Of a stretch of DNA of 43,631 bases, positions 1 through 6,729 are shown one piece after another; the stretch's first letter is position 1; each line of letters opens with the position of its first letter. This stretch comes from Candidatus Daviesbacteria bacterium RIFCSPHIGHO2_02_FULL_36_13 (GTDB taxonomy: Bacteria > Patescibacteriota > Microgenomatia > Daviesbacterales > UBA10151). The notes under the pieces were generated by a model. It was not told the DNA's origin. It did not search any database and saw only the letters and a program-made list of their open reading frames with translations. The translations under genes and the position numbers were made by a program. The stretch covers positions 1-43,631 of the forward strand of contig MFCV01000025.1 in the NCBI GenBank assembly GCA_001777015.1. Reading direction: 5' to 3'.

Positions 1-1
1 T

Positions 2-1474
2 GACACAATCTATTACTATAAAGTTTCAGCTGTTAATTCAATTGGCGAGGGGCCAAAAGGCAATGAGTCCTCTGCAACACCTTCTGCTCCACAATCTCCT
101 CCTAATACACCCACTCAATTAACTGCCACTTCTGTATCTTCCACCCAAATTAACCTGTCCTGGACTGCTCCAACCACTGGCGGACCTCCTACTACCTATA
201 AAATTTTAAGGTGCAGCGGCAGTACTGTTTGTACCCCGACTGCACCGGAAATAGATACAGTCACTGCCCCAACTGTTACCTATAATAATACTTCCCTTAC
301 TTGTAACAATGGCTATACTTATGCAGTAGTAGCCTCTAATAGCGGTGGAGATTCAGCTATTTCTAGTAGAGCCGCAGCAGCCCTGGCTTGTCCTTCTTCT
401 ACTTCTATTGTCTATGGGGATGCTTCAAGTGGTGGATCGCAAAGTTCTATTATTATTGGTGCAGATGGATTCCCTGTAGTTGTTTACGCGAGTACTGGAT
501 ACCGGTTAAAGATATTAAAATGCGGTAATACCAGCTGTTCCGCAGGCAATATTGTTAGAACACCTTCAAATGAAGCAATATATCATTCTATTGCCATAGG
601 TACAGATAACAATCCTGTTATTGCCTATACTGAAGCACCGTATCCGAATAACTATCTAAAGGTGGGACACTGCATAGATGCCAGTTGCTCTAACTGGAAT
701 GTATCTATAGTAGATTCAGGCAGTGGTGATTTTACTGGCTATTACCCCACTATCACTAAATCTTCCAGCGGATTACCTATGATTGGCTATTACCAACAAC
801 CGGGTCAAAACCAAAACCTTAAATTTGCCCAGTGTGCTAATAATGACTGTTCTTCCAGAACTATCAATACTGTAGCCTCTGGCAATGGTAGTGGCGGCGC
901 TGGCAACGGCCTTATTAAAGGCTCTAACGGTAATCCGGTCATTGCCTATTCGGCTAACGTATTAGGTCAAAATAAATTAGCTGTCTGCGCTGATGCGAAT
1001 TGCTCTTCCAGTACTATCAATACTATTGATACATCTGCAAACTTCAGCCTTATATTCAACTCCGTTGCCATTAGCACAGATACCTTCCCTATCATAGCTT
1101 ATGTTGAAAATGGCGGGACGGTTTTGAAAGTAGCCAAATGCACCAATGCCAGCTGCTCTGCTAAAACTATCACTGTTGTTGACTCATCCGGCAGCTTCAA
1201 TGGAACATCTATGGCTATCCTCCCATCAACCGGCTTTCCGGTCATTGCCTATTTTGATTTACCTTCTCAATCCCTTAAAGTACTAAAATGCGGCAATACT
1301 AATTGTTCTTCTGGCAATACCATTAGTTTCGTTGATGGCGGTAAGGTGGGTGTTTTTAGCTCCTCTCCTTATTTCATGGCTATTGGTACGGATGGGTTTC
1401 CCGTCATTTCATACCTGGATAATGTTGCCTGGAAGCTTAAAATAGCCAAGTGCAGTAATGGAGCCTGCAACTAA
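2..1474 (+). CDS. Secreted fibronectin-III / seven-repeat beta-propeller protein (5' partial)
   Basis: The frame is open from base 2 to a TAA at 1472-1474, so the gene begins upstream of the window; the GTG at 662 is an internal Val codon. The first ~28 residues end one fibronectin type III domain (YYYKVSAVNSIGEG). A second FN3 domain follows to about residue 131 (INLSWTAP, TYKILRC, YTYAVVASNSGG). The rest is seven repeats of about 50 residues with core PVIAY...LKVAKC and one CxxxxC pair each, and the protein stops right after the seventh. Seven such units suggest a seven-bladed beta-propeller; regular Cys pairs and FN3 modules suggest an extracellular, disulfide-stabilised surface protein. 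No enzymatic motif is seen, so a binding or adhesion role is only inferred. It converges with the LRR gene, 3 bp apart. Confidence 0.8.
   Translation, partial: DTIYYYKVSAVNSIGEGPKGNESSATPSAPQSPPNTPTQLTATSVSSTQINLSWTAPTTGGPPTTYKILRCSGSTVCTPTAPEIDTVTAPTVTYNNTSLTCNNGYTYAVVASNSGGDSAISSRAAAALACPSSTSIVYGDASSGGSQSSIIIGADGFPVVVYASTGYRLKILKCGNTSCSAGNIVRTPSNEAIYHSIAIGTDNNPVIAYTEAPYPNNYLKVGHCIDASCSNWNVSIVDSGSGDFTGYYPTITKSSSGLPMIGYYQQPGQNQNLKFAQCANNDCSSRTINTVASGNGSGGAGNGLIKGSNGNPVIAYSANVLGQNKLAVCADANCSSSTINTIDTSANFSLIFNSVAISTDTFPIIAYVENGGTVLKVAKCTNASCSAKTITVVDSSGSFNGTSMAILPSTGFPVIAYFDLPSQSLKVLKCGNTNCSSGNTISFVDGGKVGVFSSSPYFMAIGTDGFPVISYLDNVAWKLKIAKCSNGACN
404..1474 (+). repeat. Seven protein-level repeats (propeller blades) with CxxxxC
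   Basis: Seven units of about 140-160 bp encode PVVVY/PVIAY/PMIGY/PVIAY/PIIAY/PVIAY/PVISY, each followed about 10-16 residues later by CGNTSC, CIDASC, CANNDC, CADANC, CTNASC, CGNTNC and CSNGAC. The segment before the first unit (SIVYGDAS) resembles the inter-unit strand (TISFVDGG). The N-terminal strand could therefore complete the last blade, as in propeller ring closure. The units have diverged at DNA level, so this is an old duplication. Confidence 0.75.
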
Positions 1475-1477
1475 AGT

Positions 1478-1978
1478 TTAAAGTTTAGCAAATGGGAAAA
1501 ACTTAATTACCGTCTTTTTATTATCTTCTGATAAATTATTGCCTGCTAGGTCAAGACTCTTTAAATTTTTGAACAAAAATAACTGTGGAGGCAAATCTAT
1601 TAATTGATTATCGGAGATATCTAGATGCTGTAAGCTCTGCATATTGAAAATGACTGTTGGGAACATTGATAGTTTGTTATTCTTGAGAGATAAATCAGTC
1701 AGGTTTTTTAGCTTTAAAATGCTCCCCGGCAGATATGTTAAGTTTTGCTTAGAAAGGTCTAAAACACAAGCTATTTCTATATTTTTTAAGGCCTCATCCA
1801 AATTGGTAAACCTTTTGCAAACCACCGGAGGAGAACTAGGTAAAAGTGTCTGGTTTTGAACCTTATCTTGAGGCTTTTGAGGCTGATTAAATTTAGTATA
1901 AAGAAATGAGCCTGAAACTACGGCTACTGAAACAATAATGATTAAGGTTACAAACACCTTCAAAGAGGGAACTCTCAT
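1478..1978 (-). CDS. Membrane-anchored leucine-rich-repeat protein
   Basis: 166 residues. Residues 8-27 are a strongly hydrophobic segment (VFVTLIIIVSVAVVSGSFLY), an N-terminal anchor or uncleaved signal. A short polar, Pro-rich linker follows, then three to four leucine-rich repeats of about 23 residues (LTDLSLKNNKLSMFP, LQHLDISDNQLIDLP, LKSLDLAGNNLS). LRRs make curved protein-binding surfaces, so the domain probably faces outside the membrane and binds a partner; no enzymatic motif is visible. It starts at ATG 1978 with no clear ribosome-binding site. It converges tail-to-tail with the propeller protein, so the two could share surface biology, which is an inference from position only. Confidence 0.7.
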   Translation of the reverse strand: MRVPSLKVFVTLIIIVSVAVVSGSFLYTKFNQPQKPQDKVQNQTLLPSSPPVVCKRFTNLDEALKNIEIACVLDLSKQNLTYLPGSILKLKNLTDLSLKNNKLSMFPTVIFNMQSLQHLDISDNQLIDLPPQLFLFKNLKSLDLAGNNLSEDNKKTVIKFFPFAKL

Positions 1979-2025
1979 AATCTAACTTTATATAAAAAAG
2001 CTCCTGCCTGTCAAATCGACAGCAA

Positions 2026-2406
2026 TTACTTAGTTATTTCCTTGCCTAATTTTTTAGCCAGATCTTTATAAAATTCCTGTAAATCTGATAGCTTAAGAGG
2101 TATTAACATTTTGGGCAAATAATCAAAAGTTTTAACTTTCAGGCAATCAGCAGCAATTGTGTATAGATCAATCTCTATCTTAAACTTTACCCTTGCTCCT
2201 TCCATTAAGTCCCAAAGCGAAAATTCTTTTAAGAGGAAATACAAATCAACAAAATCTTTAACCTGGCTTCTTTGATGTATTGTTTGCAGTTTGTTTACTG
2301 CAATATCAAACAAACTGTCTACTTCTATATTCTCTATAGACTTGCTCTTTTTTAGTCTCTTATAAGGATAATAACCAAAATCCACCTTTAAAATAAAAAT
2401 TATCTT
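2026..2406 (-). pseudogene. AbiEii-type nucleotidyltransferase toxin, C-terminal remnant
   Basis: The open frame runs from just after an in-frame TAA (2407-2409) and could initiate at GTG 2385 (119 residues). The sequence ILKVDFGYYPY ... SLFDIAVNKLQTIHQR ... VKDFVDLYFLLKEFSL matches the second half of the AbiEii/AbiGii nucleotidyltransferase family (abortive-infection and toxin-antitoxin toxins). The N-terminal half is absent: there is no GG/GS-type nucleotide-binding motif and no DxD pair, and only the strand with the presumed third acidic residue (KVDF) remains. Just 18 bp separate it from the small gene upstream, too little to hold the missing part, so it looks like a deletion remnant. A catalytically dead but expressed fragment cannot be excluded. 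Confidence 0.65.
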
Positions 2407-2424
2407 TTAAAAAATTAATTTTGA

Positions 2425-2673
2425 CTATCTCACCCAAAACAGTTTTTTGTTCTTTGGTGAGGATTGGTATCTCCCCCATATTAAAAGTTCCATTAACTTT
2501 CTTGGTTCTTCAAACAAGTTATCTTTAATTTTATTCCAACTCTCCTTAACATCAGACAGGCTGATTTTTTCTCCTTTGTCAGGACCATAGTTAATCATTC
2601 TTTCTAAGATTAAAAGCCTTCCTGATTCAGTCTTTCTTAACTCTTTTATATCATAATCCCAAATAAATGGCAT
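2425..2673 (-). CDS. Small protein, possible partner of the AbiEii remnant
   Basis: 82 residues from ATG 2673, with no signal peptide or membrane segment. It starts MPFIWDYDIKEL, continues RLLILERMINYG and is predicted mostly helical. This resembles the small (DUF6922-like) proteins often encoded directly before AbiEii-type nucleotidyltransferases in Patescibacteria, a resemblance recalled from pattern and not searched. Its position just upstream of an AbiEii fragment on the same strand supports an antitoxin or accessory role. If the toxin is dead, this gene may be a relic too. Function is otherwise unknown. Confidence 0.5.
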   Translation of the reverse strand: MPFIWDYDIKELRKTESGRLLILERMINYGPDKGEKISLSDVKESWNKIKDNLFEEPRKLMELLIWGRYQSSPKNKKLFWVR

Positions 2674-2695
2674 ATTTATATTTTACCATAAAATA

Positions 2696-2721
2696 GATCC
2701 CGATTTTCATCGGGATGACGT
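2696..2721. repeat. Intergenic palindromic element, GATCCCG...CGGGATGAC family
   Basis: ATCCCGAT (2697-2704) and ATCGGGAT (2709-2716) form an 8-bp stem with loop TTTC, followed by GACG. It has the same core as the element inside the DNA ligase gene at 18301-18327. It lies 6 bp after the uppS stop codon and could act as a weak terminator for minus-strand transcription, but only an interrupted T tract follows on that strand. Confidence 0.6.
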
Positions 2722-2726
2722 AAACG

Positions 2727-3428
2727 TCACTTCCCAAAATTTCTTTTTTGGGATTTATACCAAACTAAAGCCTTTTTTAATTCTTTTTCACCAAAATCAG
2801 GCCAAAGAGTTTTAGTAAAATAAAATTCTGAGTAGGCTGTTTGCCAAAGCAGAAAATTGGAAAGCCTGGACCTTCCCCCTGTTCTTATCACCAAATCAGG
2901 ATCAGGCTGGCCTTGAGTATACAAATGCTTCTCAATTATTTCTTCATTGATTCTTTTAACATCAATGCCTTTTTTAACTATATCCTTGACTGCCCGAAGT
3001 AATTCTTTTTTACCCCCATAATTTAAGGCAATATTAAGCTTTATAGATTCATTTTTAATATAAGTTTTTCTAAGGCTGTTAATAAGATTTTTAATTGTAT
3101 CAGGAAGACCATGCACCTCCCCAAGGATGGTTACTTTAACCCCCTTTTCCATCATTTTTTTAAGTCTGGTGTGGTAGCCTTTTCTAAGTAAGCTAAAAAG
3201 TCCTATCACTTCTCTTTTAGCTCTTTCCTGCACATTCTCTGTAGAGAGAGCATACACAGTTACAGTCTTTACCCCCAGCTTTTCTGCTGCCTCAACAATT
3301 TTTTCCAAAGCCTTAGAACCTGCCTCATGCCCTTTAATATCAGGCATTCCTCTTTTTCTGGCCCACCTTCTGTTGCCATCCATTATCATGGCAATGTGGC
3401 TAGGTATGCTATCTTCTAACTTAGTCAT
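2727..3428 (-). CDS. uppS: Isoprenyl transferase (undecaprenyl-diphosphate synthase family)
   Basis: 233 residues. Cis-prenyltransferase that extends FPP with IPP to the long lipid carrier used for peptidoglycan and surface glycans. The family signature IAMIMDGNRRWA is at residues 12-23 with catalytic Asp17. Further conserved blocks are ALSTEN, NIALNYGGKKEL, PDPDLVIRTGG and the C-terminal substrate block LLWQTAYSEFYF followed by LWPDF. Length is normal for the family. It starts at ATG 3428. The 72 bp between it and the upstream polyprenyl synthase gene hold (TAATTTC)n repeats. Being next to the trans-prenyl synthase and the mevalonate genes, it takes the end product of the island. Product chain length cannot be read from sequence. 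Confidence 0.95.
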   Translation of the reverse strand: MTKLEDSIPSHIAMIMDGNRRWARKRGMPDIKGHEAGSKALEKIVEAAEKLGVKTVTVYALSTENVQERAKREVIGLFSLLRKGYHTRLKKMMEKGVKVTILGEVHGLPDTIKNLINSLRKTYIKNESIKLNIALNYGGKKELLRAVKDIVKKGIDVKRINEEIIEKHLYTQGQPDPDLVIRTGGRSRLSNFLLWQTAYSEFYFTKTLWPDFGEKELKKALVWYKSQKRNFGK

Positions 3429-3490
3429 AAATTTCTAATTTCTAATTTCTAATTTCTAAACTCTCTTAGAGCACTTAGAAATTAGGTCAA
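3429..3490. repeat. Heptamer tandem repeat (TAATTTC)4 and inverse copy
   Basis: Four near-perfect copies of a 7-nt unit TAATTTC lie directly upstream of the uppS start. They are followed by TTAGAAATTAG (3477-3487), the reverse complement of the repeat, so the tract could fold in uppS leader RNA. It belongs to a wider set of 6-8 nt degenerate repeats in this window. Confidence 0.7.
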
Positions 3491-3500
3491 TTAGGTTAAT

Positions 3501-4328
3501 TTATTTGTTCCTTCCCATCATATATTCTGTCATTTCTTTTAAAATTATTTTAAATCTGGCATTACCAGTGATATCATCTATCATCTCTTTGGCCTCAGCA
3601 GTATACTTTAATGCCTCTTTTTTTGCAGTCTCAATATCTGCTATCTCTTTATCTAAGATATCATCCTGTATTTGAAAAGCAATTCCTAATTTCTCCCCAA
3701 ATTCTTTTATCCCGCGAAACTCTGGCGAAGTGGGATCCATTCCTGCCAATATTGCCCCCATCTGTAAGGGACCCGCAACAGTATATTTAGCTGTTTTGTA
3801 TAAACGGATGAATTCAATTTCGCTTTTGTCCTCCTCCACATCCAATATTTGTCCAAATCCTGTATTGATAACCATTTCTGAAAGAAAGTTTATAGCTTTA
3901 ATTTTTACTTCCCCTAAAAAGTTAGCCTCAGAAATTAATTTTATAGGTAAATATAGTCCAATATCCCCAACATTTATAGCTTGTGGTATTCCTAATAATT
4001 TATAAAGACTGGGTTGACCGCGCCTCTCCTCGCTTTTATCCATAATGTCATCATGGATTAGGAAAGCTGTATGTAAAATCTCCAGAGCTGAGGCCACCCT
4101 TAATACGTCATTGCGAAGGTTCGGAGAACCTGAAGCAATCTCAAACCCAAGCTTTAGTAAAACTCCTCTTATTCTTTTGCCTCCCCGAGTAGAATTTAAA
4201 AGACCTAAGGCAAAAGGCAAAAGCTTAATATTGGTCTTTTTAGTCTCATTTAAAAACTCAGAAAGGATTAAATCCAATTCCTCATTTATTAAAGTAGCAT
4301 TTTCCTCAAGATATTTTTCGAAGACCAT
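3501..4328 (-). CDS. Trans-polyprenyl diphosphate synthase (GGPPS/FPPS family), trimmed
   Basis: 275 residues, shorter than the usual ~290-330. It should condense DMAPP or an allylic diphosphate with IPP to FPP/GGPP or longer, feeding UppS. Visible are GGKRIRG (49-55), the first aspartate-rich motif DDIMD (93-97) with following RRG, and the second DDILD (222-226). After the second motif the usual GK...D...GK.T segment that contributes diphosphate-binding lysines is absent; the sequence goes straight into the C-terminal helices. Residues 63-75 (EIASGSPNLRNDV) are encoded by an inserted palindromic element. It starts at ATG 4328, divergent from HMG-CoA reductase across a 122-bp gap. Fold assignment is firm; product length and full activity are open. 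Confidence 0.88.
   Translation of the reverse strand: MVFEKYLEENATLINEELDLILSEFLNETKKTNIKLLPFALGLLNSTRGGKRIRGVLLKLGFEIASGSPNLRNDVLRVASALEILHTAFLIHDDIMDKSEERRGQPSLYKLLGIPQAINVGDIGLYLPIKLISEANFLGEVKIKAINFLSEMVINTGFGQILDVEEDKSEIEFIRLYKTAKYTVAGPLQMGAILAGMDPTSPEFRGIKEFGEKLGIAFQIQDDILDKEIADIETAKKEALKYTAEAKEMIDDITGNARFKIILKEMTEYMMGRNK
4105..4142. repeat. In-frame palindromic element (CGTCATTGCGA...GAAGCAATCTC) in polyprenyl synthase gene
   Basis: ATTGCgaAGGTTC and GAACCTgaaGCAAT form a long imperfect hairpin around GGA. On the gene strand it reads GAGATTGCTTC...CGCAATGACG and encodes EIASGSPNLRNDV between two helices upstream of the first DDxxD. The same core occurs in EndoQ (16183-16212) and twice, head to head, in mutM (28941-29010). 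Confidence 0.75.
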
Positions 4329-4336
4329 AATTTACG

Positions 4337-4355
4337 TTTTTGCCGCAGGCAAAAA
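4337..4355. repeat. Hairpin in the divergent polyprenyl synthase / HMG-CoA reductase promoter region
   Basis: TTTTTGCC (4337-4344), loop GCA, GGCAAAAA (4348-4355): a perfect 8-bp stem 8 bp upstream of the minus-strand synthase start. A second, imperfect inverted repeat spans about 4358-4413 (AAGGTTCTGC ... GCAGGTCCTT) around a TATAAT at 4379-4384. These could shape the divergent promoters or be repeat debris; no clear -35 box was found. Confidence 0.45.
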
Positions 4356-4450
4356 GGCAAGGTTCTGCGAGCACGAAGTATAATATCACATACTGAAGTG
4401 CGAAGCAGGTCCTTACCATATTTTGCTATTTTCTGTTAGAATTGGCTTCG

Positions 4451-5611
4451 ATGAAAACCAAATCCAGCTTACGCGATTTTACAACTGCCTCAGAACGCCG
4501 CCAATTTTTAGAAAAAGAATTAAATACTACTCTTAATAATATAGGTAGTTTTCCCTTTACAGAAAAGCAGGTTAAGAATCGCAATATAGAAAATCTAATC
4601 GGAGCAGCTCAGATCCCCTTGGGTATTGCCGGTCCCCTTACTCTAAAAACCAATAACCAAAAACTAATAACTGCTTATCTTCCTCTAGCCACTACTGAGG
4701 GAGCCTTGGTAGCATCTGCCAGCAGGGGCTGTAAGGCTATCAATGAATCCGGCGGAGCTAAAGTTTACTCAGAACTGGTTGGGCAAACAAGAGGGCCTGT
4801 TTTTAAAGTAAACGGCCTTGATCATGGACAAAAAACTATTGATTGGATTAACTCCCATCTTCCCCTAATCTCCCAAACAGCCCAAAAAACCTCCAGCCAT
4901 TTAAAACTTTTAAAAGTTGAATCTTCTTTAGTTGGCAGAAATTTATTTTTAAGATTTTATTATGATACCTCTGATGCCATGGGAATGAATATGGTAACTA
5001 TAGCCACTGAGGGGGCTGTCAAGCTTATTGAACAAAAAACTAAGGCAGAATTAGTCTCAGTTGCTGGAAATTATGATTTAGATAAAAAACCAGCCTATTT
5101 AAATTTTATATTAGGCAGAGGCAGGAAAGTTTGGGCAGAGGCTGTTTTAAAAAAAGAAGTTGTAAAAGAGGTTTTAAAAACAACTCCTGAAAAAATGGCA
5201 GAAGTAGTTTACAGAAAAATTCAAATAGGCTCTGCAATAAGTGGTTCTTTAGGATTTAATGCACATTTCGCTAATGGCATAGCTGCTATTTTTGCAGCCA
5301 CTGGTCAGGATTTAGCTCACACAGTGGAAGGCAGCTTAGGTATCACCACCTCAGAAGTCTTAAAAAATGGTGATCTATATTTTTCAATTTACTTACCAGC
5401 CTTAGTAGTAGGCACAGTAGGCGGTGGAACTCACCTGCCTACCCAATCTGAGGCTCTAAAAATTATGGGCATTAATGGGCCAGGACAAACTAAAAAATTC
5501 GCTGAGATTATTGGATCTGCTATACTTGCTTTGGAAATTTCCCTTATAGCCAGCCAAGCCCAAGGTACACTAGCTAAAGCTCATGTAAAGTTAGCTAGGA
5601 AAGGAAAATAG
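4451..5611 (+). CDS. hmgA: HMG-CoA reductase, class I-like
   Basis: 386 residues from ATG 4451; a TTG at 4442 in the same frame would add three residues. Reduces HMG-CoA to mevalonate with NAD(P)H, the committed mevalonate step. Catalytic features of class I enzymes are present: Glu in ATTEGALVASASRG, Lys in NYDLDKKPAYLNF, Asp in FAATGQDLAHTVEGS and the C-terminal His in TLAKAHVKLA. DAMGMNMVT and GGGTHLPTQSEAL are also there. There is no membrane anchor, as in archaeal and bacterial forms. It heads the plus-strand mevalonate genes; 74 bp with a palindromic element separate it from HMG-CoA synthase. The class I rather than class II type suggests an archaeal-like origin of the pathway. Confidence 0.95.
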   Translation: MKTKSSLRDFTTASERRQFLEKELNTTLNNIGSFPFTEKQVKNRNIENLIGAAQIPLGIAGPLTLKTNNQKLITAYLPLATTEGALVASASRGCKAINESGGAKVYSELVGQTRGPVFKVNGLDHGQKTIDWINSHLPLISQTAQKTSSHLKLLKVESSLVGRNLFLRFYYDTSDAMGMNMVTIATEGAVKLIEQKTKAELVSVAGNYDLDKKPAYLNFILGRGRKVWAEAVLKKEVVKEVLKTTPEKMAEVVYRKIQIGSAISGSLGFNAHFANGIAAIFAATGQDLAHTVEGSLGITTSEVLKNGDLYFSIYLPALVVGTVGGGTHLPTQSEALKIMGINGPGQTKKFAEIIGSAILALEISLIASQAQGTLAKAHVKLARKGK

Positions 5612-5614
5612 GAT

Positions 5615-5673
5615 GTTCTCCACTTCGGTCGAACAAGAATTATTCTTCGAGCGAGCGAAGCGGGTCGAGAAGT
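5615..5673. repeat. Palindromic element between HMG-CoA reductase and synthase genes
   Basis: Left arm TTCTCCACTTCGGTCGAAC plus AAGAAT faces ATTCTT plus GCGAAGCGGGTCGAGAA (5642-5672), giving a long imperfect hairpin centred near 5641. It fills nearly the whole 74-bp gap. It may be a dispersed REP-like element, or a processing or attenuation site between the first gene and the rest of the operon. No T tract follows, so it is a poor intrinsic terminator. Confidence 0.6.
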
Positions 5674-5685
5674 TACCTTAACATT

Positions 5686-6729
5686 ATGATCGGAATAGTC
5701 TCATACGGAACATACATACCTAAACATAGAATAAAACCCTCCCAAATTGCCCTTGCCTGGGGTAAAGACCCAACAGAGGTAGAAAAATCTTTAGGAGTTT
5801 TTGAAAAAGCTGTAGCTTCTGTTGATGAAGATGCCATAACTTTATCAATTGAGGCCAGCTATAGAGCTTTAAGCAATGGAAATATTGATCCTTTGAAAAT
5901 TGGAGGCATAACCATTGGTTCTGAATCTCACCCTTATGCTGTAAAACCATCCAGTACTGTGGTAGCAGGTATATTAGGTATGGGTACAGATTATCTGGCA
6001 GCTGATTTAGAGTTTGCCTGCAAAGCAGGAACTGCTGGAATACAACTTCTTTCTGGATTGGTTTCTTCTGGAAAAACCAAATATGTATTGGCAATAGGTT
6101 CTGATGTGGCTCAATCTAAGCCTTCTGATGTTTTGGAATATACTGCAGGTTCAGCCTCGGCAGCCTATATCTTAGGAAAGAAAAATATTATTGCCAATTT
6201 ATTAGATTTTACCTCCTTTTCTTCTGATACCCCTGATTTTTGGAGAAAAGACACTGAAAAATTCCCATCTCACGCAGGCAGATTTACAGGTTCTCCTGCA
6301 TATTTTGCGCACGTTTACGGAGCCTCTACCGCAATGCTTAAAAAAGTTAAGATGGCACCAAACGATTTTAAATATGCCATCTTTCATATGCCAAATGCCA
6401 AATTCCCAAAAGAAGCAGCTAAAAAATTAGGGTTTACCAAAGAACAAATAGCCCCAGGCTTTGTAGTTGAATATATTGGCAACCCCTACTCCGGATCTTC
6501 AATGGTTGGCCTGGCAGCCACTTTAGATATAGCTAAGCCTGGAGATAAGATTTTTGTCTGCTCTTATGGATCAGGGGCAGGGTCAGATGCTTTTGTATTT
6601 GAGGTCACAAAAGAAATAACTACCTACAAAAAATCAGTTAAGGATACTGTAGCAAGTCAAATTAAAAATAAAGAATACATTGATTACTCACTGATTGCTA
6701 AAAATATTTTAACCAAATATAGACTATGA
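5686..6729 (+). CDS. Hydroxymethylglutaryl-CoA synthase, archaeal type
   Basis: 347 residues, the length of archaeal HMG-CoA synthases and shorter than eukaryotic ones. Condenses acetyl-CoA with acetoacetyl-CoA. Likely catalytic residues are Glu80 (GSESHPYAVKPS), Cys112 in the archaeal signature EFACKAGTAGIQL and His234 (AIFHMPNAKFPKEA). Further conserved blocks are YIGNPYSGSS and FVCSYGSGAGSDAF. Its stop overlaps the thiolase start by 4 bp, as expected when synthase and thiolase form the archaeal channelling complex together with DUF35. Start ATG 5686 gives the standard N-terminus IGIVSYGTYIPKHRI. Confidence 0.96.
   Translation: MIGIVSYGTYIPKHRIKPSQIALAWGKDPTEVEKSLGVFEKAVASVDEDAITLSIEASYRALSNGNIDPLKIGGITIGSESHPYAVKPSSTVVAGILGMGTDYLAADLEFACKAGTAGIQLLSGLVSSGKTKYVLAIGSDVAQSKPSDVLEYTAGSASAAYILGKKNIIANLLDFTSFSSDTPDFWRKDTEKFPSHAGRFTGSPAYFAHVYGASTAMLKKVKMAPNDFKYAIFHMPNAKFPKEAAKKLGFTKEQIAPGFVVEYIGNPYSGSSMVGLAATLDIAKPGDKIFVCSYGSGAGSDAFVFEVTKEITTYKKSVKDTVASQIKNKEYIDYSLIAKNILTKYRL

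Noticed and set aside
662-1474. Starting the propeller protein at GTG 662
   Set aside because: The frame is open from base 2 and upstream codons encode FN3 and the first repeat, so the GTG is an internal Val.
2697-2716. Strong intrinsic terminator for uppS
   Set aside because: The stem is good but the following minus-strand tract is interrupted (CTATTTTA); listed as a repeat element.
4045-4383. Plus-strand open frame antisense to the polyprenyl synthase
   Set aside because: The minus strand encodes both DDxxD motifs; the antisense frame has no recognisable content.
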